NCBI GenBank assembly: GCA_025358155.1
Contig: JANYKR010000233.1
Location: 1-36,474, forward strand
DNA: 36,474 nucleotides
Reading direction: 5' to 3'
Origin: Betaproteobacteria bacterium
Lineage (GTDB): Bacteria; Pseudomonadota; Gammaproteobacteria; Burkholderiales; Burkholderiaceae_C
A program made the translations under genes and the position numbers. Of this stretch, positions 1 to 8,577 are shown piece after piece (within the stretch, counting starts at the first letter, position 1; every line of letters begins with the position of its first letter). A model generated the notes under the pieces. It saw only the letters and a list, made by a program, of their open reading frames with translations, made no database searches and was not told where the DNA came from.

Positions 1-224
1 CGCAGCGCTGTGCAGCCCGGGCGGCTTCGAGCGCTGACCCTGCGGCAGCGGGCGCCGGGCCTGCCGCGTTGCTGCTAGTGGCCCACGCCGGCTGGATCAA
101 CACCAGCGCGCTGCACGACCCGGCCACACTGCAGGCCGCCCTTTGGCCGGCCGCGCCGGGTTACGGTCGTCTGGTGCGGCAACTTTGGCCTGTGGCGGGC
201 GACGGCGCGCCGGACGGCGCCTGA
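1..224 (+). CDS. Histidine phosphatase family protein, C-terminal end (possible CobC type)
   Basis: A reading frame is open from the left edge (codons in phase with base 3) and stops with TGA at 222-224, giving about 73 residues of a protein whose start lies outside the window. It contains LLLVAHAGWINT, which resembles the strand and second catalytic histidine of the histidine phosphatase (phosphoglycerate mutase-like) superfamily, where the usual form is LVVSHGGVIR. Family members such as alpha-ribazole phosphatase CobC remove phosphate through a phosphohistidine intermediate, but this fragment cannot separate CobC from other members. The first ~20 residues visible are Ala-rich and uninformative. 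It converges on nth, with 44 bases between the two stop codons. The call rests on one short motif and is tentative. Confidence 0.42.
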   Translation, partial: QRCAARAASSADPAAAGAGPAALLLVAHAGWINTSALHDPATLQAALWPAAPGYGRLVRQLWPVAGDGAPDGA

Positions 225-268
225 GGCGTCCGACCGCACGGCGTCTGGCTGCACGGCCAGGCGCCGTG

Positions 269-913
269 CTACTGCGGCTTGCCGTTCAGCCGCCGCCCGG
301 TGTCGCACACCGCCCGCACCGAGCAGGCAGTGCACTTGGGCGACCGTGCGGTGCAGACATAGCGCCCGTGCAGGATCAGCCAGTGGTGGGCGTTGGCGCG
401 GTAGGCCGGCGGCACCCGCCGGTCCAGCAGCTTTTCCACCGCCGGGGGCGTTTTGCCCGGCGCCAGGCCGCTGCGGTTGCTGACCCGGAACACATGCGTG
501 TCCACCGGATTGGTCGGCTCGCCAAACGCCACGTTGAGCACCACGTTGGCGGTCTTGCGGCCCACGCCCGGCAGGGCTTCGAGCGCGCTGCGGCTGCGGG
601 GCACCTGGCCGCCGTGCTGATCCACCAGGATGCGACAGGCCTGCACCAGGTGCTTGGCCTTGTTGCGGTACAGGCCGATGGTGCGGATTTGCTCGGCCAC
701 CGCCGCCTCACCCAGGTCAAGCATCTGCTGCGGCGTGCTGGCCAGCACAAACAGCCGCCGGGTGGCCTTGTTGACGCTGATGTCCGTAGCCTGGGCCGAC
801 AGCAGCACGGCCGCCAGCAGCTCGAACACGCTGGTGTAGGCCAGCTCGCTGGCCGGGTTGGGGTTGGCTGCGGCCAGGGTCGCAAAAAACGTCTCGATGT
901 CGGGCGGCTTCAT
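269..913 (-). CDS. nth: Endonuclease III (DNA glycosylase/AP lyase)
   Basis: This 214-residue protein removes oxidised pyrimidines from DNA and cleaves the abasic site in base excision repair. The helix-hairpin-helix LPGVGRKTANVVL carries the catalytic Lys120, and VDTH carries Asp138, both at the E. coli Nth positions. The C-terminus has the [4Fe-4S] loop C-X6-C-X2-C-X5-C (Cys187, 194, 197, 203), again matching E. coli numbering. Length equals the family norm of about 211. The frame continues upstream, but the ATG at 913 is chosen because it gives the normal length and overlaps the stop of the EamA transporter gene in an ATGA (910-913), which implies translational coupling. The operon context with the RsxB-like ferredoxin gene is common in betaproteobacteria. 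Confidence 0.97.
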   Translation of the reverse strand: MKPPDIETFFATLAAANPNPASELAYTSVFELLAAVLLSAQATDISVNKATRRLFVLASTPQQMLDLGEAAVAEQIRTIGLYRNKAKHLVQACRILVDQHGGQVPRSRSALEALPGVGRKTANVVLNVAFGEPTNPVDTHVFRVSNRSGLAPGKTPPAVEKLLDRRVPPAYRANAHHWLILHGRYVCTARSPKCTACSVRAVCDTGRRLNGKPQ

Positions 914-1857
914 GGGCTGGGGTTGGCGGGTCGGTCTGCGGAAATTTGCCGGGTGGCCCAGCGCTGGTGCAGCAGGGGCAGCAGCTGCACCGACAGGATG
1001 CAGGCCAGGATCAGCGCGCAGCCTGCCAGGCCGGTCAGGCTGAGGCGGTCGCCCATCAACGCCGCGCCAAACAGCGCAGCAAACACGGTCTCGGATGACA
1101 GGATGATCGCCGCGTCGGCCGGGTGTGCATGGCGCTGGCCGATCACCTGCAAGGTAAAGCCCACGCCCACCGACAAGATGCCGGTGTAGGCAATGGCGCC
1201 GGCAGCAGTGCGCAAGCCGTCGATGTCGACCGTCTCGGTGGCCAGGCCCAGACCACCGCTGGCGAGCGCGCAGATCGCAAACTGGCCGCAGGCCAGCAGG
1301 TAGGCGCCGCGGATCTTGTTGGCCACCTGGCCCACCAGCAACACATGCACCGCCCAGGGCAGGGCGCTGGCCAGCACCCACCAGTCACCCACGGCCAGCG
1401 ACTCCAGCGAGGCACCCGTCAGCAACCAGGTGCCAGCCAGGCAGCCGGCCGCTGCCAGCCAGACGCTCCAGTGCGGCCGCTGGCGCTGCACCACCCAGGC
1501 CAGCAGCGGCACCAGCGGCACGTACAGCGCGGTCAAGAAGCCGGCGTTGGTCACGCTGGTGGTGAGCAGCCCGATCTGCTGCATCACCACGCCGACGCAC
1601 AGCAGGCTGCCCAGCAGCAGTACCCAAAGCCACTCTCTGCGCCCGGGCAGCTGGCCGGCGGCGCGCAGACGCTGCCATTCCAGCCAGGCCAAGGGTGAGA
1701 CCACCAGCGCGCCCAGAACAAAGCGCACCCCGGTGAAGGTGAGCGGCCCGACACCGGCCATGCCCAGCGACTGGCCGACAAAGGCCGAGCCCCAGATCAG
1801 CGCGGCCAGCAGCAACAGCGAGTTGGCATGCAGACGGGACATCGGCCGGCGGGTCAT
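910..1857 (-). CDS. EamA/DMT-family inner-membrane transporter
   Basis: A 315-residue very hydrophobic protein with about ten predicted membrane segments, arranged as two repeated five-helix EamA units (roughly residues 10-145 and 155-290). It opens with LLLLAALIWGSAFVGQSLG, the typical first helix of drug/metabolite transporters (RhaT/YdcZ/EamA group), and ends with a short soluble tail. Members export or import amino acids, nucleobases or other small metabolites; the substrate cannot be read from sequence. The start codon overlaps the stop of the RsxB-like gene (ATGA, 1854-1857), and its own stop overlaps the nth start, so it is the middle gene of a tightly coupled three-gene run. An internal ATG at 1842 is an alternative start. 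Confidence 0.88.
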   Translation of the reverse strand: MTRRPMSRLHANSLLLLAALIWGSAFVGQSLGMAGVGPLTFTGVRFVLGALVVSPLAWLEWQRLRAAGQLPGRREWLWVLLLGSLLCVGVVMQQIGLLTTSVTNAGFLTALYVPLVPLLAWVVQRQRPHWSVWLAAAGCLAGTWLLTGASLESLAVGDWWVLASALPWAVHVLLVGQVANKIRGAYLLACGQFAICALASGGLGLATETVDIDGLRTAAGAIAYTGILSVGVGFTLQVIGQRHAHPADAAIILSSETVFAALFGAALMGDRLSLTGLAGCALILACILSVQLLPLLHQRWATRQISADRPANPSP

Positions 1858-2531
1858 GCGGCGCCTTTTGGGGCGAGCTTTGCAGCGCGCGACCGCGCCA
1901 GCGCGGCTTCGATCACCGCCCGCTTCTTGTCGATCACCGAAGGGTCGGTGTGCCGGGTGTGGCCGGGCAGGTCGGCCAGCTTGGCCTCGGCCTTGGCAGC
2001 GAGGCGGGCGTCGTTGTCGCGCTGCAGGCGCGCTGCGCGTTGCTGGCGGGCCAGGTACTGGGCGCGGGCCTGCTCGGCCTGGTCACTGGTCCAGGCGGCC
2101 CAGCCGGTCTGGCTGCCTGTTACCGGCAGCAGGGCGATGCAATCGACCGGGCAGGCCGGCACGCACAACTCGCAGCCGGTGCAATCGGCATCGAGCACGG
2201 TGTGCATGCGCTTGGGCGCGCCGATGATGCAATCGACCGGGCAGGCCTTGATGCACAGCGTGCAACCGATGCACCAGGTCTCGTCGATCACGGCGAGCAG
2301 GCGGGGCGCTTCCAGACCTCGGGAGGTGTCTGGCGCGATCACCGGCTGCCCGGTGATGTGCGCCAGCCGTTGAATGCCCTCAGCGCCGCCGGGTGGGCAA
2401 CGGTTGATCGCCGCCTCGCCTTCTGCCACCGCCTGGGCGTAGGCCCGGCAGTCCGGGTAGCCGCAGCGGGTGCACTGGGTCTGCGGCAAGGCCGCGTCGA
2501 TGCGCTCGACCAGCGTGCCTTGCGGGTGCAA
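1854..2531 (-). CDS. rsxB: RnfB/RsxB-like iron-sulfur protein without a membrane anchor
   Basis: A 225-residue ferredoxin-type protein. Residues ~20-46 form the Fer4-like cluster motif CTRCGYPDC...C found in RnfB. Two classical 4Fe-4S motifs follow, CIGCTLCIKACPVDC and CTGCELCVPACPVDC. Beyond them is a charged, probably helical tail (residues ~150-225, rich in Ala, Arg and Lys). In full Rnf/Rsx complexes RnfB passes electrons to a membrane ion pump, or to SoxR reduction, and begins with a membrane helix. Here no such helix is present and no other rnf gene lies in the window. The start is TTG at 2531, preceded by AAGAAGGG inside the end of phaZ; no ATG lies in the right place. Lone RsxB genes beside nth recur in Burkholderiales and may serve Nth cluster repair, which is inference. 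Confidence 0.88.
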   Translation of the reverse strand: MHPQGTLVERIDAALPQTQCTRCGYPDCRAYAQAVAEGEAAINRCPPGGAEGIQRLAHITGQPVIAPDTSRGLEAPRLLAVIDETWCIGCTLCIKACPVDCIIGAPKRMHTVLDADCTGCELCVPACPVDCIALLPVTGSQTGWAAWTSDQAEQARAQYLARQQRAARLQRDNDARLAAKAEAKLADLPGHTRHTDPSVIDKKRAVIEAALARSRAAKLAPKGAA

Positions 2532-2537
2532 GCCGGC

Positions 2538-3905
2538 TCAGCCCTTCTTGGCCGCCGCTGGCTTGCGTGCAGCGCGTTTGACCACGCTGCGGGTTGCCGG
2601 TGCAGCGGCAACTTGCAGTGCTGCCTCGGGCACCAGTGCCCTGGACGTGGCCGCAGCCTTGGCCGGGTCGTTGTAGCGGGCGATGAAGTCGCGCACCACC
2701 GGGTAGGCCATGTCACGCCAGCGCCGGCCCGAGAAAATGCCGTAGTGGCCGGCGCCTTCAACGTCGTAGTGGAACTGCCGCTCCTTGGGGATGCCGGTGC
2801 ACAGCCCATGCGCGGCGCGGGTTTGGCCGGCGCCCGAGATGTCGTCGAGCTCACCTTCGACCGTCAGGATGGCGCCGGTGGTGATGTCTTGCGGCCGCAC
2901 CTGCGTGCCGTCCACAAACCAGGTGCCATTGACCAGCGCGAAATCCTGGAACACCGTCTTGATCGTCTCCAGGTAGTACTCGGCCGGCATGTCGAGCACC
3001 GCGTTGTACTCGTCGTAGAACTTGCGGTGCTGCTCGGTCGAGTCGTCGTCGCCGCGGATCAGGTCGAGGAAGTAGTCGTAGTGCGAGCTGACATGGCGGT
3101 CAGGGTTCATCGCCACAAAACCGGTGTGCTGCAAAAAGCCCGGGTAGACCTTGCGGCCAACCCCGGCAAAGTTGCTGGGCACGCGGTAGATCACGTTGTT
3201 CTCGAACCATTCGTAGGGCTTCTTGCTCGCCAGGTCGTTGACCGAGGTGGGCGACAAACGCGCATCGATCGGGCCACCCATCATCGTCAGCGTGCGCGGC
3301 GTGAACTCGCCGTGCGTGGCCAGCAGCGAGACGGCCGCCAGCACCGGCACGGTGGGCTGGCAGACCGAGATCACATTGACCTCGGGGCCGACAAAGCGGA
3401 TGAACTCCTGCACGTAGTTGACATAGTCATTGAGGTGAAACGGGCCCTCGGACAGCGGCACGGTGCGGGCGTCGGTCCAGTCGGTGATCAGCACCTTGTG
3501 GTCGCGCAGCAGCACCCGCACGGTGTCACGCAGCAGCGTGCTGTGGTGGCCCGACAGCGGCGCGACCACCAGCACGGTGGGCTGGGTCTTCATCTTCTCC
3601 AGCACCGCCGGGTTGTCCGAGAAGCGCTTGAAGCGCAGCAAACGGCAAAACGGCTTGGTGATCGGCACCTGCTCCAGCACCGCCACTTCGACACCGTCGA
3701 TGTCGACCGTGCTGATGTCGAACTTGGGTTTTTCGTAGTCTTTGGCCAGCCTGTGCATCAGGTCTAGGCCGGCCGACACCCGTTGCGCCAGCGGCGTGTG
3801 GGTGAAGGGCGACAGCGGGTGGGTGTAGAGCTTGGCCGACGCACTGGCGAACTCGGAGAACGGCGCCATCAACGCGCGTTGGGTTTCGTATACCTGGTAC
3901 AGCAT
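2538..3905 (-). CDS. phaZ: Intracellular poly(3-hydroxybutyrate) depolymerase
   Basis: A 455-residue cytoplasmic enzyme that mobilises stored polyhydroxyalkanoate granules. It resembles Ralstonia eutropha PhaZa1: the nucleophile is a cysteine in VISVCQPTVP (Cys182, corresponding to Cys183 there). The acid is in GELDDISG (Asp354/355) and the histidine is in GAGHYGIFSG (His387), so the triad spacing is conserved. There is no signal peptide, consistent with the intracellular class. The last ~35 residues form a Lys/Ala/Arg-rich tail (RAARKPAAAKKG) that may aid granule or nucleic acid contact (inference). ATG at 3905 has GGAG ten bases upstream. The gene sits behind an operator-like palindrome at 3988-4026, and its end carries the ribosome site for the rsxB-like gene. 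Confidence 0.95.
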   Translation of the reverse strand: MLYQVYETQRALMAPFSEFASASAKLYTHPLSPFTHTPLAQRVSAGLDLMHRLAKDYEKPKFDISTVDIDGVEVAVLEQVPITKPFCRLLRFKRFSDNPAVLEKMKTQPTVLVVAPLSGHHSTLLRDTVRVLLRDHKVLITDWTDARTVPLSEGPFHLNDYVNYVQEFIRFVGPEVNVISVCQPTVPVLAAVSLLATHGEFTPRTLTMMGGPIDARLSPTSVNDLASKKPYEWFENNVIYRVPSNFAGVGRKVYPGFLQHTGFVAMNPDRHVSSHYDYFLDLIRGDDDSTEQHRKFYDEYNAVLDMPAEYYLETIKTVFQDFALVNGTWFVDGTQVRPQDITTGAILTVEGELDDISGAGQTRAAHGLCTGIPKERQFHYDVEGAGHYGIFSGRRWRDMAYPVVRDFIARYNDPAKAAATSRALVPEAALQVAAAPATRSVVKRAARKPAAAKKG

Positions 3906-3987
3906 GGCTTGAGACTCCGAAAAGTGGGCGGTGGGTCAGTCCGCAGGCTGCATCATGTGACAGCAGCGCTGAATGACACCTGACAGC

Positions 3988-4026
3988 ATGGACATTAATT
4001 GTGCAGTGCAGCAATTATGAGTCCAT
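3988..4026 (-). promoter_or_regulatory. phaZ promoter with TGCA-rich palindrome (possible PhaR operator)
   Basis: The gap between phaZ and the aminotransferase (3906-4208, 303 bases) holds this element and a terminator; I see no gene in it. The element is an imperfect palindrome: outer arms ATGGAC (3988-3993) and GTCCAT (4021-4026), inner AATTG/CAATT, and a core TTGTGCAGTGCAGCAA at 3999-4014. On the minus strand it contains CATAAT (4019-4014), a good -10 box for phaZ. A repressor bound here would block that promoter. PhaR, the PHA-responsive repressor of phasin and other PHA genes, is known to favour TGCA-type sequences, so it is the first candidate; that assignment is inference. The element is AT-richer than its surroundings. 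Confidence 0.5.
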
Positions 4027-4143
4027 CCCGAGGATATTGCACGGGTGTCCTGCATTTTGGTGCCGTAAAAACACGGGCTGCGGCCGGGTAATTGCGTACG
4101 GTGTCTCCTCGGTGACGCTGAGGCGGGCAGCGCTGAAAGCGCA

Positions 4144-4165
4144 AAGCCCGGCGAGAGCCGGGCTT
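4144..4165 (-). terminator. Terminator of the aminotransferase gene
   Basis: A perfect 9-bp stem AAGCCCGGC / GCCGGGCTT closes on a four-base GAGA (TCTC on minus) loop. On the minus strand it is followed by a short T-rich stretch (CTTTGCGCTTTC). It lies about 44 bases beyond the aminotransferase stop and upstream of the phaZ promoter, so it separates the two minus-strand transcription units. Confidence 0.75.
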
Positions 4166-4208
4166 GGGTTGCCGAACGCGACGGGCTGCGCGCCCGGCCT
4201 GGGCCGGC

Positions 4209-5405
4209 TTACAGCACCCGGGCGATCGCCGACACCACCGCATCGATGTTGCCGGTGTTGAGCGCGGCCACACAGATCCGGCCTGAGTCCACGCCGTAAA
4301 TACCGAACTCGTCGCGCAGCCTTTGCATTTGCGGCTTGCTCAAGCCCGAGTAGCTGAACATGCCGCGCTGCCGGGTGATGAATGAAAAGTCTTGCGACAC
4401 GCCCGCCGCCACCAACTTGTCGGCCAGCAACTGGCGCATCTGCTTGATGCGCTGGCGCATACCGGCCAGCTCAGCCTCCCACTGGGTGCGCAGCGCTGGC
4501 GTGTCGAGCACCGTGGTCACCACCTGCGCGCCGTGGGTGGGCGGGTTGCTGTAGTTGGTGCGGATCGTGATCTTGAGCTGCGACAGCACCCGTGCGGCCT
4601 CGTCCTTGCTGGCACAGACCACGCTGAGCGCGCCCACCCGCTCGCCGTAGAGCGAGAAGCTTTTGGAAAACGAGGTGGCGACAAAGAAGTCCAGGCCCGA
4701 GGCCAGAAACTGCTGCACCACAGAGCCGTCCTCGGCAATGCCGTCGCCAAAGCCCTGGTAGGCCATGTCGAGAAAGGGCACCAGGTTGCGCGCCTCGAGC
4801 ACCGCGATGACCTGGTCCCATTGCGCCGGCGTGAGGTCGTAGCCGGTCGGGTTGTGGCAGCAGGCATGCAACACCACGATGGTGCCGGCGGCTGCGGCTC
4901 GCAGGTCGGCCAGCATCGCGTCGAATCGCACGCCACGGTTCGCGGCGTCGTAGTAGGCGTAGCTGGCGACGGGGAAGCCGGCATGGCCAAACAGCGCGCG
5001 GTGGTTCTCCCAGCTCGGGTCGCTGATCAGCACGGTGGCGCCAGGGTTGAGCGCTTTCAAGAAGTCGGCACCCACCTTGAGGCCACCGGTGCCGCCAATG
5101 GCCTGCACCGTGGCCACACGGCCCGCTGCCAGCACGGCGCTGTCGGCACCAAACACCAGGCGTTGCACGGCCTTGTCGTAGGCCGCGATGCCGTCGATCG
5201 GAAGGTAGCCGCGGGGCTTGGCGGCATCGTTCAGGCTTTGCTCGGCGGCCTTGACGCAGGCCAGCAGCGGCAGTTTGCCGGCGTCGTCAAAGTACACGCC
5301 CACGCCCAGGTTGACCTTGGTGGAACGGGTGTCGGCATTGAATTGCTCGTTCAGACCCAGGATCGGGTCGCGGGGGGCCAGTTCGACGGTGGCAAAAAGC
5401 GTCAT
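4209..5405 (-). CDS. Aromatic/aspartate aminotransferase (class I, PLP)
   Basis: A 398-residue pyridoxal-phosphate enzyme of the AspC/TyrB group, which transfers amino groups between aspartate or aromatic amino acids and 2-oxoglutarate. Visible family marks are the N-terminal PRDPILGLNEQFNAD, the GGTGGLKVG segment, HACCHNPTGYD with the conserved Asn-Pro-Thr-Gly, the D-x-A-Y region LDMAYQGFGDG, and the Schiff-base lysine in SFSKSFSLYGERVG. Near the C-terminus GIYGVDSGRICVAALN supplies the carboxylate-binding Arg. Length matches the family. ATG at 5405 is preceded on the minus strand by AGGACG. Whether the main role is aspartate or tyrosine/phenylalanine transamination cannot be decided from sequence. 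It is divergent from uvrB and ends in its own terminator. Confidence 0.93.
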   Translation of the reverse strand: MTLFATVELAPRDPILGLNEQFNADTRSTKVNLGVGVYFDDAGKLPLLACVKAAEQSLNDAAKPRGYLPIDGIAAYDKAVQRLVFGADSAVLAAGRVATVQAIGGTGGLKVGADFLKALNPGATVLISDPSWENHRALFGHAGFPVASYAYYDAANRGVRFDAMLADLRAAAAGTIVVLHACCHNPTGYDLTPAQWDQVIAVLEARNLVPFLDMAYQGFGDGIAEDGSVVQQFLASGLDFFVATSFSKSFSLYGERVGALSVVCASKDEAARVLSQLKITIRTNYSNPPTHGAQVVTTVLDTPALRTQWEAELAGMRQRIKQMRQLLADKLVAAGVSQDFSFITRQRGMFSYSGLSKPQMQRLRDEFGIYGVDSGRICVAALNTGNIDAVVSAIARVL

Positions 5406-5585
5406 GGGTAAACGTCCTGAAGTGACGGTGGCAGCAGAAATGCGGGTCGGGCGAAGCGTCAGGCGACAGTCAATGCCGGCCTGAGCTACCCTGTCGGGTT
5501 GCTCAGCCGCCGAGTTTGCGGGTCAAAGCCGGCGGCAAGGCGCGCAAGTTTAGGGCCTGCGGGCCAGCTTTTAAGGGAACACCCG

Positions 5586-7811
5586 ATGTCGGACAGCAGC
5601 ACGCGGCCCAACCTGGCACCGGTCAACGCCGGCGCCGAACCTGAGACTGAATTCCAGCTGCAAGACTCGGCCGGGCGCTCGGCCGTGCTTTCGGCCGTGC
5701 TGGCGGCTGAAAACGTGAACCTGCCCTCTGCCCCTGCCGAGGGCGTGTTTGTCAGCTTTCCGGACTCACCGTTTCAGCTGTTCCAGCCCTACCCGCCGGC
5801 CGGCGACCAGCCGGTGGCGATCAACCAGCTGGTCGAGGGGCTGGAGGACGGCCTGGCCTACCAGACCTTGCTGGGCGTGACCGGCTCGGGCAAGACCTTC
5901 ACGATGGCCAACGTGATCGCCCGCATGGGTCGCCCGGCGATCGTGTTTGCGCCTAACAAGACACTGGCGGCGCAGCTGTATGCCGAGTTCCGCGAGTTTT
6001 TCCCCAAGAACGCGGTGGAGTATTTCGTCAGTTACTACGACTATTACCAGCCCGAGGCCTATGTGCCGCAACGCGATTTGTTCATCGAGAAAGACTCGGC
6101 CATCAACGAGCACATCGAGCAGATGCGGCTCTCAGCCACCAAGAGCGTGCTGGAGCGGCGTGACACGGTGATCGTGGCCTCGGTCAGTGCGATCTACGGC
6201 ATTGGCAAACCCGAGGACTACTCGCAGATGCGCTTCATCGTGCGGGTGGGCGACAAGATCGGCCAGCGCGACATCATTGCCCAGCTGATCCGCATGCAGT
6301 ACAGCCGCAATGATGTGGACTTTGCGCGGGGCACCTTCCGGGTGCGGGGTGACACCATCGACGTGTTCCCGGCCGAACACAGCGAGCTGGCGGTGCGGCT
6401 GGAGCTGTTTGACGACGAGATCGAGGCCCTGAGCCTGCTGGACCCACTGACTGGCAAGGTGCGGCAGAGGGTACCGCGCTTCACGGTCTACCCCAAAAGC
6501 CATTACGTCACGCCACGTGAACGGGTGCTGGCGGCGGTGGAGACGATCAAGGCCGAGCTGCGTGAGCGCACCGCACTGTTTGTCAGCGAGGGCAAGCTGG
6601 TCGAGGCCCAGCGCATCGAGCAGCGCACCCGGTTCGATCTGGAGATGATGCAGGAGGTGGGCCACTGCAAGGGCATCGAGAACTACAGCCGACACCTGTC
6701 AGGCGGCAAGCCGGGCGATCCACCATCCACCCTGGTGGATTACCTGCCCTCCGACGCCTTGATGTTCATGGACGAAAGCCATGTGCTGATCGGCCAGTTT
6801 GGCGGCATGTACAACGGCGACAAGGCGCGCAAGTCCACGCTGGTGACCTATGGTTTCAGGCTGCCGAGTGCGATGGACAACCGGCCGCTCAAGTTCGACG
6901 AGTTCGAGGGCAAGCTGCGCCAGACCATTTTTGTCTCCGCCACGCCCGGTAACTACGAACAAGAGCATGCCGGTGCGGTGGTCGAGCAACTGGTGCGGCC
7001 CACCGGCCTGGTGGACCCGATGGTCGAGGTGCGCCCCGCCACCAGCCAGGTGGACGATGTGCTGCAGGAGATCCGCATCCGGGTCGATCTGGGCGAGCGG
7101 GTGCTGATCACCACACTGACCAAGCGCATGGCCGAGCAGCTGACCGACTACCTGACCGACAACGGCGTCAAGGTGCGCTACCTGCACTCGGACATCGACA
7201 CGGTCGAGCGGGTCGAGATCCTGCGCGACCTGCGGCTGGGCTTGTTTGACGTGCTGGTCGGCATCAACCTGCTGCGGGAAGGTCTGGACATCCCCGAGGT
7301 CTCGCTGGTGGCGATTCTGGACGCCGACAAGGAGGGTTTCTTGCGCTCCGAGCGCAGCCTGATCCAGACCATCGGCCGGGCCGCGCGCAACCTCAACGGC
7401 CGCGCCATCCTGTACGCCGACAAGCTGACCGACTCGATGAAACGGGCCATCGGCGAGACCGAGCGCCGGCGCGAGAAGCAGCAGGCGCACAACCTGGCGC
7501 TGGGCATCACGCCGCGCAGCGTGGTCAAGCGGGTGGTCGAGCTGATCGACGGCGTGATCAACGCCCAGGACGACAAGAGCAAGCTGCGCGGCATGGTCGA
7601 GGCCGCCGAGGTGGAGTTGCTGAGCGAAAAAGACCTGGCCAAGCGCATCAAGCTGCTCGAACGCCAGATGCTTGACCACGCCAAGAACCTGGAGTTTGAA
7701 AAGGCCGCCCGGGTGCGCGACCAGTTGGCACTGCTTCGCGAGCAAGCCTTTGGCGCCGCCGGGCACGACAGCAATGTGGTGCCGCTGGTTGCCGGGCAGG
7801 GCGGGCGCTGA
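5586..7811 (+). CDS. uvrB: Excinuclease ABC subunit B
   Basis: A 741-residue ATP-dependent damage-verification helicase of nucleotide excision repair; it is loaded by UvrA and recruits UvrC. Motifs: Walker A GVTGSGKT (97-104), the beta-hairpin region [16 protein letters not shown] that clamps DNA, the DEAD-like DESHV, motif [11 protein letters not shown], and the C-terminal UVR domain [19 protein letters not shown] that binds UvrA or UvrC. The frame is open further upstream, but ATG 5586 has AAGGGA eight bases before it. Even so the protein has about 58 residues before the usual E. coli start point (Walker A at 97 rather than 39). This Ser/Ala/Glu-rich N-terminal extension looks disordered. 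No convincing LexA box was found in the 180-base divergent region. Confidence 0.97.
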   Translation: MSDSSTRPNLAPVNAGAEPETEFQLQDSAGRSAVLSAVLAAENVNLPSAPAEGVFVSFPDSPFQLFQPYPPAGDQPVAINQLVEGLEDGLAYQTLLGVTGSGKTFTMANVIARMGRPAIVFAPNKTLAAQLYAEFREFFPKNAVEYFVSYYDYYQPEAYVPQRDLFIEKDSAINEHIEQMRLSATKSVLERRDTVIVASVSAIYGIGKPEDYSQMRFIVRVGDKIGQRDIIAQLIRMQYSRNDVDFARGTFRVRGDTIDVFPAEHSELAVRLELFDDEIEALSLLDPLTGKVRQRVPRFTVYPKSHYVTPRERVLAAVETIKAELRERTALFVSEGKLVEAQRIEQRTRFDLEMMQEVGHCKGIENYSRHLSGGKPGDPPSTLVDYLPSDALMFMDESHVLIGQFGGMYNGDKARKSTLVTYGFRLPSAMDNRPLKFDEFEGKLRQTIFVSATPGNYEQEHAGAVVEQLVRPTGLVDPMVEVRPATSQVDDVLQEIRIRVDLGERVLITTLTKRMAEQLTDYLTDNGVKVRYLHSDIDTVERVEILRDLRLGLFDVLVGINLLREGLDIPEVSLVAILDADKEGFLRSERSLIQTIGRAARNLNGRAILYADKLTDSMKRAIGETERRREKQQAHNLALGITPRSVVKRVVELIDGVINAQDDKSKLRGMVEAAEVELLSEKDLAKRIKLLERQMLDHAKNLEFEKAARVRDQLALLREQAFGAAGHDSNVVPLVAGQGGR

Positions 7812-7896
7812 CAGGGCTTGTCGATCATGGGCCTCAGGCCTTGCCGGCACCCGGGCCGCCCAGGCGCAGACAGCGCCTCCGCTATCCTTGCGGCCC

Positions 7897-8439
7897 ATGA
7901 TCAAACGTTGGTTCCAGCGCCGTGAGGCGCCCCGATTTCAGGTGTTGATGGTCTGCATGGGCAACATCTGCCGCTCGCCGATGGCCGAGGCGGTGCTGCG
8001 CGCCAAGCTCGAACAAGCAGGCCTCGCAGGCCAGGTGGCCGTCGATTCAGCCGGCACCCACGGTTTTCACCGAGGTGCGCTGCCCGATCCGCGAGCGGTG
8101 GCCCAGGCTGCAGGCCGCGGCTACCGGCTGGCTGGCCTCAAGTCCCGGCCGGTGGTGGCGGCAGACTTCAGCCGCTTCGATCTGTTGCTGGCAATGGACA
8201 ACGACAACCTGGCCACGCTGCGCAGCCGCTGTCCAGCGGGATCAACTGCCGAACTGGCCTTGTTGTTGCCCTACGCCGCGCAGGCGCCAGGCCACCTGCC
8301 ATTGACCAGCACCACCGACGAGGTACCCGACCCGTACTTTGGCAACGTCGAGGGCTTTAGCCACGCCCTGGACTTGATCGAGCCCGCCTGCGATGGCTTG
8401 GTGGCCGTGATGAGGCGCCGATTAGCCTCTTGTGTCTGA
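7897..8439 (+). CDS. Low-molecular-weight protein tyrosine phosphatase
   Basis: A 180-residue cytoplasmic phosphatase with the P-loop C-X5-R as CMGNICRSP (Cys20, Arg26) near the N-terminus and the acid motif DPYFG (Asp-Pro) near residue 145. Both are hallmarks of the arsenate reductase-like LMW-PTP family (Wzb/YfkJ/PtpA type). Such enzymes dephosphorylate protein tyrosines; in many Gram-negatives they pair with a polysaccharide tyrosine kinase, but none is in the window. ATG 7897 gives a ten-residue basic lead before the core; an internal ATG at 7942 would cut into the core strand. The -10-like TATCCT at 7883-7888 leaves almost no leader. The gene lies between uvrB and iscR, an order frequent in Comamonadaceae. 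Confidence 0.92.
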   Translation: MIKRWFQRREAPRFQVLMVCMGNICRSPMAEAVLRAKLEQAGLAGQVAVDSAGTHGFHRGALPDPRAVAQAAGRGYRLAGLKSRPVVAADFSRFDLLLAMDNDNLATLRSRCPAGSTAELALLLPYAAQAPGHLPLTSTTDEVPDPYFGNVEGFSHALDLIEPACDGLVAVMRRRLASCV

Positions 8440-8496
8440 AATGTGACTGTTGAGTTCATAATCTGGCTGCCGCACACCGAAATCGCCGGATTCGGC

Positions 8497-8522
8497 TATA
8501 CTTGACTACATCAGTCGGGTAA
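8497..8522 (+). promoter_or_regulatory. isc operon promoter with IscR type 1 site
   Basis: ATACTTGACTACATCAGTCG (8498-8517) continuing with GGTAA matches the established type 1 IscR consensus (ATA..YGACT.....AGTCRR.TA) at nearly every defined base, including the GACT/AGTC inverted arms. A good -10 box TATACT (8497-8502) overlaps its left end, so [2Fe-2S]-IscR bound here should block its own operon. The ribosome site AGGAG of iscR lies about 45 bases downstream. Confidence 0.85.
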
Positions 8523-8577
8523 GCGACCCTGCCAGTGCAAACCGGCAGTCCACCGGCCAGTCATCAGGAGAATTTCC

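Noticed and set aside
1950-3767. A 605-codon open frame on the plus strand opposite rsxB and phaZ
   Set aside because: High GC leaves stop-free antisense frames. The translation is Arg/Ala/His/Val-rich with no domain, and both opposite genes are unmistakable.
5491-5506. CTG-N10-CAG upstream of uvrB as a LexA (SOS) box
   Set aside because: It keeps only the outer CTG and CAG; the interior is GC-rich and unlike the TATATATA centre, and such matches are expected by chance.
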